From contig CP075494.1 of assembly GCA_021613535.1 (NCBI GenBank), forward strand, positions 4,402,001 through 4,466,000: a DNA stretch of 64,000 bases, given 5' to 3'. This document shows positions 35,937 to 46,749 of the stretch, in pieces. The notes beneath the pieces are model-generated. The model was not told the origin of the DNA. It worked only from the letters and a program-made list of their open reading frames with translations, and made no database searches. Each line of letters starts with the position of its first letter. Position 1 is the first letter of the stretch. Source of the stretch: Adineta vaga (Eukaryota; Rotifera). The position numbers and the translations under genes were made by a program.

Positions 35937-36622
35937 GTTTTAAATAGTAAGTATCTAAATAAAATGAAAGGAGACAATATCTTATGTTCTACCGAAATAA
36001 ATGTTAAGGTGATAGTGTAATCAATTAAACAGTATGTTACTGCACAACGTGGAGAAAAATATTAGAGAAAGAAAAAAAACTGTCGTTATTTATACCATGA
36101 TGCATCGGAACGAAACTGTATGAGTTGGAAGAGAAAGAGAGAGTAAAAAAGAATGTCCTTGTTAAACTCAACGCACTTATGTGCCGTTTCTCTCTCATCA
36201 CTGTAACATGACGATGCACAATTTACTGCATTATTCTGCTTGTTTTAGTAAAAATGCTATATCATCATGAAAAATATTCCAATTTTCTACTAATATTGTT
36301 TAACATCCTTTTTCAATATTTGAACAATGCGTACATTTTCCTTCCTCTATCTCTGACCGTAAATTTACTATGGATCAAATTGTAGATAGTGATGATGATG
36401 GAGAAGAAGATCCAGAAGGATCCGTTTTTTTAGTTTATAGATGGCAGTACTCGTAACATTATGCAAGACAGAGTCTATTTATATCCATGAGAATTTTGAT
36501 AGATTGTTTAAATTACACACGGCATTCCGATGAGTTTCGCCCAACTATTTACGAAATTTATCTAGTTTTTGTTCACACAAATTTTATATCGACTCTCTAT
36601 AGTATGTTGAACGTTGTATGTT
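35937..36622. other. Gene-less spacer
   Basis: Presumed promoter of the aldo-keto reductase. A 27-codon acidic ORF at 36370-36453 (MDQIVDSDDDGEEDPEGS) could be a first-exon remnant, but no continuation was found. Confidence 0.4.
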
Positions 36623-36826
36623 TTAATAATTTTCTTGTGTTTTGTCGGTCATATTTTTTTTAAATATTTTCCTAATGCTTAGAAAAACATTAGCTTCGTC
36701 TTTAGTGAATTCTCTAAATTTAGTATAACTATTAGGATGTACGTCTGCGGTATCCCTTGATAACTCTAACATACAAAGCTTGATCGCATTTTTAATATCG
36801 CAAAGATTGCGGTAACAGTTTTTCAT
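36623..36826 (-). CDS. Small hypothetical ORF (67 aa)
   Basis: ATG-initiated ORF lying 90 bp downstream of the KIX-domain gene on the same strand. It is helical and basic at its end (FLSIRKIFKKN). No family was recognised. It could be an exon, a separate small gene or chance. Confidence 0.3.
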   Translation of the reverse strand: MKNCYRNLCDIKNAIKLCMLELSRDTADVHPNSYTKFREFTKDEANVFLSIRKIFKKNMTDKTQENY

Positions 36827-36915
36827 TCTAATGAAATTTTAACATTTATTTTATCATTGAACAAAAAAATTTTCAAGTTTGTCATTTGTAAGCAAGATTT
36901 GTTCGTCCATATTTT

Positions 36916-37251
36916 TTAACGCTGTTTTAATTTACGATTTTCCATTTCTTTTTGAAATAGATAAATTTTTTCGGCTATTTTATGAAAATATTCCTCTTGA
37001 TCATTTGCTATTTCAAATGCTTCATGTTCTATATGTTTCGTGAAATTCATTGCCAGAATAGCATATCTATCATTTCCCGTTTGTTGATCAGTGCTTGATG
37101 TTAATGCAGTAACACATTTTTGGACTAAATGATTTCGCCTTTCTTGTGTAATGCGTGTTTGCCATGCTTTATTCGTTGTTGTTGATCTTGATACTGAATT
37201 TGTAGTTAAGTCAGGACCCTTATATTCTGATGATTCTTCGGTTTTGTCCAT
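36916..37251 (-). CDS. Stand-alone KIX-domain protein
   Basis: Intronless 111-residue ORF. After ~30 polar residues, TRITQERRNHLVQKCVTAL and EIANDQEEYFHKIAEKIY (about residues 32-100) match the three-helix KIX domain of CBP/p300: RNHLVQK starts helix 1, and EYYHLLAEKIYKIQKE is the usual helix 3. The helix-3 residues lining the activator-binding groove are largely kept, with Phe for one Tyr (EYFH). There is no acetyltransferase, bromodomain or zinc finger. A free KIX domain could bind phosphorylated KID-type or MLL-type activators, possibly competing with CBP. The domain call is firm; the role is inference. Confidence 0.82.
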   Translation of the reverse strand: MDKTEESSEYKGPDLTTNSVSRSTTTNKAWQTRITQERRNHLVQKCVTALTSSTDQQTGNDRYAILAMNFTKHIEHEAFEIANDQEEYFHKIAEKIYLFQKEMENRKLKQR

Positions 37252-38607
37252 TGAAAATGTTAAAGACTAAATAAAAGAATAAACGAGTGTCATTCTTCAT
37301 TGTCCAGACTTTATGTTACCTGATATAAAACGTTTTTTTTTTGTTTATTCTTAAACGAATAAAAAATCTATTCGATGGTGTGACGGAGGGTGTGAGTGTG
37401 CCTTCTTACACGATGCAGTATTGTAACATATGTACGCTCACAATTGTGTCTCTTCTCTATTGAATACAACTTATATAGGAGTCGTGACACATGCTAGAAC
37501 AAAGAGAGGGCATAGGTCAATGGTCGGTGAGCAGGTCGCACAGATGAAGTATATAGCTATCCATTCACCGTTACAGATGGATGCTAATATTTTATGTAGA
37601 ATGATATAACGTATCTCTGTCAGAAAGATCAGATTTAATCTGTGAAAATTGATTCAACCGTAAACCAAATTCTGGTGATATATCTATTCTAAGTCACTTT
37701 TCATGTAGAAAACAAAAATATTCTGAGAATATATTTGAAAATATTGAACATCTTACCTATCTTAATAATCGATCGGAATTAAAATAAACGTCCTTTTGTG
37801 GTCGATATATTTATAGGCTTCGATTAGTCAATATAATCAGAGTATTTTTTTCCTTTTACTATACGTGTCGTTACCTATGAATTACTCATTCGACGATGAA
37901 AGCTGTTTTTCTCTCTTGCATTATATAAGAGAATAAACATTCATCTGATAGCTGAAAAGACAGGGTGAGTAAGCGTACGAGTTTAGGTAATAAAGACATA
38001 CGTCATCGCGGCTCTTTTCTTTTATCAATTTAGAAAAATAGTAATTTCTTCATAGACACGATCAGATAACGAAGAAAAGCAGTTTAATGAGTTATTTTTT
38101 GAATTGTAAATGTTCTTAGAATATAATTATTGAAAGATGATGACCATATCTTGATCAATTTTTTCCTCTTCAAATGTTTCTGCTTTGTTGAGTCATAGAA
38201 GAGAAAAGAAAACAATGCAATTTACCCTTCCAATTCTCTAATCGATTCTTTTTCTTTCCTTTTACTTATTCTTCATATCCTTCAAACCTGAAAAAAGAAT
38301 AAACATTTTAAAAAAAAGTGTTAGCCTAATTCAGTGCTTAATTATGATACGCATAGCATTGATGTAATTTCTATCTTTACCTTTCTCTTTTTTTCTCTTC
38401 TAACTCTTATTTATCCTGTAAGCACTTTCAAATGTACCAATTAAAGAAGTATATGATGAATGGGTGACGTCGTTGAGTCTCTTCTCGCTAAACATCCGCA
38501 CCCTCAATCAAGAAAAAAATAATAAAACGGATGTTTAGTTTAATGAGTTTTATTTTAAATCAGAATCGTCTACAATAAACATTAAGTTTACAATATTTTC
38601 CGATAAT
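37252..38607. other. Gene-less spacer with GAGGGTGTG motifs
   Basis: AT-rich spacer. GGAGGGTGTGAGTGTGCC at 37385-37402, and a hairpin-like TGGGTGACGTCGTTGAGTC ... CCGCACCCTCAATCAAG at 38459-38511, belong to the dispersed GGGTG family; the second lies ~100 bp past the 3' end of the E2-like gene. Confidence 0.5.
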
Positions 38608-39243
38608 TTAAGCTAAATCCATTGTCGGATCTAAATATTTTTTCAAGCTATTTGATAATGGTAATCGGTTGATTTGTGCACAGTTAAAATCAAGTTGCGT
38701 GCAAATCATTCGTTTTGCAGCGCCTTTCAATGAAACTACTGCTGAATCCGGACGTGGGTACGCAAATTTCCTAACCATTTGCAAAGCTGTTGCTTCATAC
38801 TTTGCTCTGTCTTGTTCATATAATCGTTTAGCCTCTTTATTCATCACACAGTATGCTGAAGCATCTTCTGGATGATCAATAGCGATTACAAAATGTTTAA
38901 TCATTCTATTGATTTTAGTGATAGATGACCATTCTCTCTCACAACATCCACTACAATAAACAGATGTTGAACTGCTGTTTCCCACAGCTGGATGGTAAAT
39001 ATGCGTTAACAATATCATTTTCGGTCGCTTGAATGGAAAATCGCCACATAGTGTAATACAGACTTTGTATGATCCATATTTATAAGGTGCAGTTCGTGGT
39101 AATAGATATCCGTATATACACAATTTTTGTGAGTTTTCATCCTTTTTTGATCCTTCATAATAAAAGTATGATGCAACATAAGGATCACCAATTAAGTTGT
39201 TTAACTGACTCAAGATTGTTCTGTGTCAAGTTGCAGAAGACAT
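38608..39243 (-). CDS. Ubiquitin-conjugating enzyme E2-like protein with in-frame TGA at codon 6
   Basis: The 201-residue frame from 39213 down to 38608 has an E2 (UBC) fold. It shows an N-terminal ILSQLNNLIGDP helix, YGSYKVCITLCGDFPFKRPKM strands, HIYHPAVG, a candidate active Cys in SVYCSGCCEREW (the first Cys is 8 residues before Trp, the spacing of canonical E2s), then NKEAKRLYEQDRAKYEATA. The usual HPN reads HPA, so the oxyanion Asn is missing. No ATG opens this frame near the fold. The in-frame ATG at 39243, right after a splice-acceptor-like TTTTAGGTG, would give MSSAT, then TGA at 39228-39226. The gene may be a recent nonsense allele or use an unseen first exon. Confidence 0.7.
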
Positions 39244-39835
39244 CACCTAAAATTAGAGAAAAATATTGATCGTCAAGAACTCTCTAGTGTAAAATTCAAC
39301 TTTCAATTATTATTCATTCACATATAGTAAAAGAAATTTCCAACAGAAATAACATTGTGGTAAAAATAGTATTGAATCCGAATTATGATTTTGTGTATTT
39401 ATTTTTTACAATGACGTCACACAGAGTGAAGAAAGAAAAGTCAATTCAACATGTCAATATTTTTTTAATAATTTATAATAGAGGACGCTCGTTTTTTCAT
39501 TCAATATAGGAATAATCTCGTTAATATAGGCGGTACGGATCGAGATTGAGGAAAAATCTAGATTTCATACACCTTCTACATGAACATAGCGAGAGATTTC
39601 TCTAGACGCACATATCCATTTTTGTTCATCATTGCAGAAATGAAAAAAAAATTATCTAGAAGGAATTTTCCATTTCCTCTATACTTGCTCATTGTATGAT
39701 GCAAGAGAATAATATGACTCATTTCTTGCGCATACACTTGCAATAAACATCGGCGAACGAACACAACAAGCACGTGCATTTCTTTTCTTTACACATACAT
39801 ATATTACAATATTTCTCATTTTGTATTGAAAACAG
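39244..39835. other. Divergent intergenic region
   Basis: Lies between the minus-strand E2-like gene and the plus-strand F-box gene; both promoters are expected here. No motif was recognised. Confidence 0.4.
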
Positions 39836-41572
39836 ATGACAATAAATTTAGAACATTTACCTAATGAAATATTACATGAATTATTCGAATATTTCGATCC
39901 TCTAGAACTCATTCATGCATTCAGAAATCTTAATATTCGTTTCAATCAACTTCTCTTCTTCTATTTCCGTTCATATCGTCTGGATTTTCGTTCTATATCA
40001 AAAGCAAATTTTAATCTTATATGCACACAATATTTACCAGGAATTATTGATCATATTCGTTCATTTTGTTTATCGGATGGTGATGAAACTCCACATTTAT
40101 ATGAACATCTCCTCGATTATAATCTTACAATCGATGAATTTAGGCATTTACAAACGCTTTTACTTCACAAAATTGATTCAACAAATAATCTCCTTAATAT
40201 AACATCTGATTGTTTTTATCTTACTTATCTTACTCATTTAAAAATCATCGAATGCAAATTTTCGAATGACATCAATCCTAAACGTTTAATTTACAATATT
40301 TGGCATCTAAACAATCTTACACATTGTACATTGGATATAACATTCGAATCGAGTCTTAGTTTTTCTGGATTATCAATTATTTCAAAATCATTGACACATC
40401 TTTCAATAAAAACTTATACATTTTCATTAATTGAACTTTCCCATCTATTTAGTTTAACACCATATCTTCAACATCTTTCCATTGTATTCGGAGAGAATGT
40501 TGATATTAAATCACATCAAATCATTTCTGCTGTATTTCTCATTCGTTTAGAACTTCATTTTGGTGGTACTCTATCTACACTAAAGATAATTTTGGCAAGT
40601 GTACCTAATTTAAAACATTTCAAACTTAAAACAGAATCAATTAATTTAGATGGAAATCAATGGCAACAAGTCTTAATTACTTATCTTCCTATGATTAAAA
40701 CATTTCAATTTCTTATCAGAGTTTTAATATTAAAATACCATCATGTTGAAGAAGACCTAGAAGAATTTTTTAAAACCTTTCAAACTCCATTTTGGATTGA
40801 TGAACATCAATGGTATGTTCGGTGTGATTGGCCACGATATGCAAATAAACTATATCTTCTGTATACTTTACCTTATTGTTTCGACGATACTTATGTTATT
40901 TATCAAAATCAATGGTCGAAAACGACTTCTCCTGAACTTGATAATTCACACAATTATGATCGAGTAACAGATGTATTTTATAAAGGATTTAGAAATAATT
41001 TATCTCTATTATCAATACGTTATTCGAATATTCGTCACTTGACATTAAAACTACCGCATGATAAAAATATTTGGACAATTATAGCGAAATTAAATTATTT
41101 AATTTCATTAAAAGTCATTGAAAAACAAGAAAATAGTCGATCGGAATATCAATTACAGGATATACTTAATCGAGCACCTCGTTTAAGTATGTTAAATATT
41201 GATGCATTGTTATTTTTAAGATTCTTACAAATAAATATTCACCAACATATATCAGTACGTCGACTTCAATTGATACCTTACTGTTCAAAAACCAATCGTT
41301 ATTTAAATGCTGCACAATGTTCTATATTCACCAATTCTTCACTAGGACATCACTGTGAAGTTCTTCTAATTCATATTGAGAATCGCACAATTGTTCTTGA
41401 TCTCATACATAAAATGTGCAATCTTCGAGCATTACATTTCGAATGTCAAGATGATTATTCATCATTACATTCAAATGATGAATTAGTAGAATGGTTGAAA
41501 AATTCTTTACCGAAAACATATACGATTGTTCGACATCATTTACGTCTTATACAAATATGGATTCATCGATGA
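39836..41572 (+). CDS. F-box/LRR-like protein, lineage-expanded family
   Basis: Intronless 578-residue ORF. The F-box is at about 4-45 (LEHLPNEILHELFEYFDPLEL...FRNLNIRFNQLL). Degenerate leucine-rich repeats follow (YLTYLTHLKIIECKF, YLQHLSIVFGENV, VPNLKHFKLKTE). A module ending TPFWIDEHQWYVRCDW lies at about 311-332. The F-box would bind Skp1 in an SCF ubiquitin ligase, and the LRR part would select substrates. It is a clear paralogue of the gene at 60757-62481 (shared DFxSISKxxFxLIC and FW-x5-W modules) and shares the F-box and FW/W modules with the gene at 46750. Confidence 0.85.
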   Translation: MTINLEHLPNEILHELFEYFDPLELIHAFRNLNIRFNQLLFFYFRSYRLDFRSISKANFNLICTQYLPGIIDHIRSFCLSDGDETPHLYEHLLDYNLTIDEFRHLQTLLLHKIDSTNNLLNITSDCFYLTYLTHLKIIECKFSNDINPKRLIYNIWHLNNLTHCTLDITFESSLSFSGLSIISKSLTHLSIKTYTFSLIELSHLFSLTPYLQHLSIVFGENVDIKSHQIISAVFLIRLELHFGGTLSTLKIILASVPNLKHFKLKTESINLDGNQWQQVLITYLPMIKTFQFLIRVLILKYHHVEEDLEEFFKTFQTPFWIDEHQWYVRCDWPRYANKLYLLYTLPYCFDDTYVIYQNQWSKTTSPELDNSHNYDRVTDVFYKGFRNNLSLLSIRYSNIRHLTLKLPHDKNIWTIIAKLNYLISLKVIEKQENSRSEYQLQDILNRAPRLSMLNIDALLFLRFLQINIHQHISVRRLQLIPYCSKTNRYLNAAQCSIFTNSSLGHHCEVLLIHIENRTIVLDLIHKMCNLRALHFECQDDYSSLHSNDELVEWLKNSLPKTYTIVRHHLRLIQIWIHR

Positions 41573-42704
41573 AGGTGTGCATGTAGATATGCCTTTACTA
41601 TATCGACATTCTTAATATTATACTGATTCAATCGAGGATTAAATAAAATATTCTTGATAAGTCTTATTTATTTATAATAAGGATTTTTAAGCATACATAT
41701 TTTGTATTATAAAGTAGTTTTGAAAAGCAACAACAATTTGATAATATGTTTCTTAATGCGTGAAATTTTTGTTTGATCAATCAGTTTTCAGTGAACAGTT
41801 CTACGCTCTTTGAGTCAGGAGCTTGGTTCCCGCCAGAAACTAACACTGTTCCATTTGTTAACATTGATACGGCATGCTGCATTCATTTACTAATCAAGGG
41901 TTGAGTAAACACCCAAATTCCACTTGATGGATCATATAATTTAGCAGTGTTTAAATAAGTGGCAGTACCAGGTTGCCCACCACTTATCAGTACCTTTACA
42001 TTTGTTAATACCGATGCTTGATGACCATGTCGTGCAGTATTTAGATAACCAGTTAATGTCCAATTTCCAGTGGATGAATTATACAATTCAGCACTATTTA
42101 ACTGATTGCTATAATATCCACCACTGATCAATACATTTCCATTTGCTAACAGGGATGAAGTGTGATAATACCGACCAACATTTAATTTACCGGTTGAGGT
42201 CCATACTAGAGAAAAAATCATGAAAAGATATTAAACAAGATATATATATAACACAAATATCTAATTCATGCTTTTGATGATTGTGAAGATTTTCCAGAAT
42301 ATTCTCAAGTTTGAACAAACGTTTATAGACATATCTTGATTTATCAAATACGGAATCATAGTCTAGATATAATCTACATATTGAATTCATTGAAGATAAG
42401 AATTCAGAAAGTAAAAGATCAAAAGCTTCGATGAAAGACATCGCAGATATAATGTTTTTGATGCACGTCTTATTAAAAGTTAGGTATGTGTTCACGAAAA
42501 TTAGATCAATTCACTTCAGATGCCCTGAAACAACTATATGATGGACTAAAAGCCAGATCTACTTTTACTTACAAGGTTTTGGCGTTGTTGTTGTTGTTAT
42601 TGATGTCGAAGATGTTCTTGCACTGTATATATATACGTATACAAAGAGACGAGAGTTGGCAACTGTTCCAATGGATCAATGAGAATTCAAAGTTTCAGGT
42701 TTTC

Positions 42705-42750
42705 TTCATCTTGAGGGTGAAAGTGAGCGTATGCGTATGAGTACGCGTCG
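42705..42750. repeat. TCATCTTGAGGGTG repeat copy
   Basis: Carries the family core TCATCTTGAGGGTG (42705-42719), followed by a GTGAGCGTATGCGTATGAGT-type tract. It lies in the region between the PAN and kelch parts of the decayed gene. Confidence 0.5.
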
Positions 42751-43589
42751 TTCTTACATACGTTTTATACCCAAACTCATCTTCAAAAATATCATTATCC
42801 CTTGAGGTATTAAATCAAATCAAGTTAGATGATATGGTGTATTTAAGATGGTGGATACCATCGTAGGCTAGATGCTCGAGCAGAACTTGTTGAAAATATG
42901 AATACCCGGTGTTATAATGCGACTATGACATTACTCCGAATGGCGTGCATATTACTTTACTTACACGAAACATCATAACTCACAAATATAGTCCGTTGTG
43001 ATAAATAGATCATATTTAGTATCTAATCAACCGATGACTGTACGCTAACTCACGCATTCTGTATTTGTAAGAGATGTCTAGGACAAAGATACACAAATAA
43101 AAATACAATGAACGAGCGGATGACGAAAAGTATCAATGAAGATTTCATCCTTATAAACTTCCACACTAGTTTTAGTTCATTTCTTTTGAGCAAAATTTAT
43201 GCTAAAGTCAAACAGTTGCAAAAGATAAATCTTAGAAAATGCAGAGTACCTGTACCGAACGAAACATCTAGGAGTCTCAAATAATTCTAGATATGATTTT
43301 CTTCAAACACTTAAGATTTTACTGAGGATCGATATGAACCGATTCGATTAATCTAAACTGTTATCGAACTATTTCAATCCTAAAATCTGCTATTATTTAA
43401 ACTTACGTAGAAGTTGTTGTACTTGTTTTCTTACCTGGAAAAAGAACAAATATATTAGAAGTATTTCTGCAGAAAGTAACAAAATTTTTTAATGTAAAAT
43501 TTCGACGAACGAAGTTACATCAATGATCTTCTCATAGATTTTATTTCTCAATTGTATGTATTAGATGAATGTACAAAAAGGAAGTCAAT

Positions 43590-43830
43590 CGGTTTGTTTA
43601 AAACGTATACAGAGCAACGTATCGCATTAGCACAGATGATACTCTAAAAAATTCTGAATTATTATTAATGCAACTATGGTAACACTGTAGCAATTGCCTT
43701 GAGTCCTGTAATAGGGTCTTTGAAATTGGTTTATAATGCTGATAAATAAGTTATAAGAATAGAATTAGAATGCTAGTTTATACGATTCACTGTCCATGAT
43801 GGCTAACTTGTTGGTATTAGATGTAAAGGT
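43590..43830 (+). pseudogene. Relic of an ABC-transporter nucleotide-binding domain
   Basis: Plus-strand sequence reads EQRIALAQMIL (compare the [11 protein letters not shown] signature of the intact transporter), then a broken TTATTA...GCAACTA stretch resembling the LLLDEAT Walker B codons. Further on comes ANLLVLDVKV, comparable to [12 protein letters not shown] after the H-loop. Stops interrupt every frame. It looks like an old, partial copy of an ABCB NBD. Confidence 0.45.
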
Positions 43831-44204
43831 GTGAAATCTCATTTTATATTTCTCTCGCAATTAGGAATCTCTTCTCAAAGAGATGTGTAAGTATAACTTA
43901 CGAGCTGATAGTTGTCTTTCATCAATCGCGATCATAGTTACAACATCTTGCTGTACTTCTAAATTACCGTATTGACTTGGAATATCGCTGAATAGTTGAC
44001 AGGAATTCCTAGATTGATCGTACGTAAGTGTACGACAATTAGTATTTGTTAAACAGGTAATTTGACAATTTTTCAAATTTGATGTCGAAATGATGATAGG
44101 CGGTGAACATTATTAATTCGAGATAAGAGCACTTTATTGGGATTTTCAGAGGCTACTAGTATAATACCAGTGAACAGAAACAGTAAAACAATCTTGTAAT
44201 TCAT

Positions 44205-45326
44205 GGTGACTGAAATTCACTTGTTAAATAAATGAATGACTTCTCAGAGAGAAGGAGAGAGATGAAACTATTCTATGGAAAAAATAGAGAGAAAATAGTT
44301 GTCGACTAATACATTTTATTTTTGGTTCGCTCAGTGCACTGTAAGAAAAATATTTTGTTTACTTTTTTGTTGTCAAAGTCCTCATATGTAAGTCATTTAT
44401 TTGCAAAATTGTTTTATTTAGAAACTGTTTCAAAATAATCAAAAATTTTCATTTAAATGAATTTTCTTTTATTTAAAGCACTATGTAATATTAAAGCCTA
44501 TCTTGTTGATCAATGTTTATTAAACAGAATACATCATACTGAATAAGTGTACTTTTCTCTGTATTTATTGAAAACATGTGGAATGTTTCCTCACTTTTGA
44601 TTACATATTTCATCTTTGTATGAGAAAATATCTGTCCCTATTGCAATATGACGAGTGAGAAACCTACGTCAATGAGTCATATTCTCAAATTGCTCAATTG
44701 ACTACGAAATAGGAATGTACACACCTAGTTGAAATCTGTATTTCGAATAAGTTCATTCAATGTATTTTGAACTTGTTCAAATGAAATAAGAGAAGATTTT
44801 AAAAGTTCGAAAAGCAATCGAACTGCAACAAATCAAAGATTGAAAGCTTTTAAATCGTCTTTTCGTTTCTAGTAAAAGTAATCCTTATTGTTCACCCTTT
44901 CGATCTCGACGTTTTCTTGCGTTCTGCACGAACACGAAAAAAAAAGAAAAACTCATTCTCTCTTGCGTTCTGTCTTTTCAATCAGCTGTGTGATTTCACT
45001 ATTCTATTCTTGAATAAAATTTCTATACAGAACAAAAAAAGAACGATGGATGTTTCTATGACGTTATACACTTCAAAATATTCTTCTTTTTTCATTAGTA
45101 GATGGAACTTGTTAACGGCAAGTCATTCTTTTATCGTTCTCCTATTATCCGTAAGAAAAAAGCTATAACAGCACTTTCATCATTAAAGGTATTCCGACTT
45201 TTTTTCCCCTTTGTTGAACACATTAAAGTAATCATGTTGAAAAAGAAAAAGTCGTTTTTACTTATGATTTTACATCCATAAGAAATAGTTGCATTCTTTG
45301 TTCTTATTTTTACTTCTATCGAACAA
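44205..45326. other. Gene-less spacer
   Basis: AT-rich. It contains the promoter region of the gene starting at 45327. No domain-like ORF was found. Confidence 0.5.
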
Positions 45327-46462
45327 ATGTCTCTTCATTTGATGATTGAATGGAGTAAACGTCATAGAGTTGTAGTAATCAGTTCTATTGGACTCATTCT
45401 TTATCTTATTTATCGATATCAAGAACATATATATTCCATCAGTAGTCAATTTAATCAACAAATCAAACCTGCTAATCTTAGTAAGTTTAATTACATTGTT
45501 AAATAGAAATTTTACTATTCTTTTTCTTTTTCTTTTATTCAGCCGTTGGTAGAATAAGTGAAGTTCTATTGATCTATGTTTATGCAAATGCTCATTCCTA
45601 TGCATATGGAAATTTAAAATATTTCATTGAGAACGCTGTTCAAGAAAATGATGGTGTCGATTATTATTTTATTTTACAACAAATTGATAAAAAGCCGATA
45701 AATGAAAGTATAATGCCTGTGTTACCGAAATCAAATGCATTTTATATTCAACATGAGAATAAATGTTTTGATTATGGAACAATTGGATGGTTTTTCGATA
45801 CTTATACAATTGGAAATCCTTGGAAACAATCGTCATCAACAACAATAACAAATCCAATTAATTTAAAAAAATATAAATATTTTATATTTATGAATTCATC
45901 GATTCGTGGTCCATTCTTTCCTCCCTATTTTATTCAATTAGTTTTAAAAGCAAATTTTAATTATTATTGGTATTCAGTATTTACAAAACGTATCAATGAT
46001 AAAGTAAAATTAGTTGGCTGTACAATCAGTTGCGAAGCAGTTCCACACGTTCAATCCTATTTTCTTGCTACTGATTTCTCTGGTTTATCTTTATTCTTCA
46101 AACCAGGTAATTCAGGTGGTACATCAAATGATGGAATATTTCATTGTTATCCAACAAAAGATCATGTATCAATTAATAGTGAAATACCCATGTCAAATCG
46201 AATTATTGAATCAGGTTATATGATTGATTGTTTATTAACAAAATATCAAACAATTGATTTTACAAAACCCAATAATCGTTTTTGTAATGCAAATCTCAAT
46301 CCATATAAAGATCGTGGCCTTCAAAATACGTCATTAGAACCATATGAAGTTGTTTTTGTTAAAAGTAATGATTTAGTTTTTCTTAAAGATGGACGAGATC
46401 GAGCGATATTATATCAAAAATGGATGAACGATGTTAAGTCATTAAATCGAACATCATTATAA
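45327..46462 (+). CDS. Type II membrane protein, putative glycosyltransferase-like
   Basis: Exons are 45327-45480 and 45543-46462, with a 62-bp GT-AG intron in phase 1. An N-terminal anchor (VVVISSIGLILYLIY, about residues 14-28) follows a short basic tail. The lumenal part reads VLLIYVYANAHSYAYGNLKYFI, YYFILQQ, IQHENKCFDYGTIGW, YKYFIFMNSSIRGPFFPPY and SGYMIDCLLTKY. This pattern (a Y-F-I-F-x-N-S-S-x-x-G-P core) occurs in poorly characterised membrane proteins of protists, algae and rotifers that are thought to be glycan-modifying. No DxD metal motif was pinned down. The gene is firm and the function tentative. Confidence 0.75.
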
Positions 46463-46749
46463 TCAATGCAAGACATTTTTTTAACTTAATTTTGTTTTAG
46501 TTTCATTTAATAAACAACACTCTGATATTAGTTTTCATTTTCGACATGGTTTTGATAAAATGACATACAATGTATAGAACAAGAAGAAATCATCACATTC
46601 CTGTTTTCTTTCTCCAGGATGAAAGTAAAAAACCATTCTGAAATGAATCATAGGGTTTTTTTTCTTGCTTCTACTTCACACAACGAATAAATACAAAAGT
46701 ATTAAACGAAAACAGTCGCTCTCGTTTGCTACACAAACAACATTAAACC

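Larger units (their letters stand above)
41775..44204 (-). pseudogene. Decayed secreted PAN/apple-domain plus kelch-repeat gene
   Basis: ATG at 44204 opens a signal peptide (MNYKIVLLFLFTGIILVAS). The frame stops within 45 codons, but a shifted frame continues as CLTNTNCRTLTYDQSRNSCQLF, a PAN/apple-like Cys pattern (44076-43921). A 28-bp Ser/Thr exon fits at 43434-43407. Kelch/galactose-oxidase-type repeats follow at 42206-41883 (YHTSSLLANGNVLISGG, HGHQASVLTNVKVLISGG). An in-frame TGA at 41882-41880 then interrupts the next repeat, which continues in the same frame as MQHAVSMLTNGTVLVSGG to 41775. At least one frameshift and one nonsense codon make this a pseudogene unless the sequence contains errors. 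Confidence 0.7.

Noticed and set aside
36370-36453. Acidic 27-codon ORF (MDQIVDSDDDGEEDPEGS)
   Set aside because: Could be a first exon but no downstream exon was found before the minus-strand genes; kept only as a note.
42187-42495. 102-residue minus-strand ORF upstream of the kelch repeats
   Set aside because: Reads through the probable splice acceptor of the kelch exon and has no domain similarity; probably intronic.
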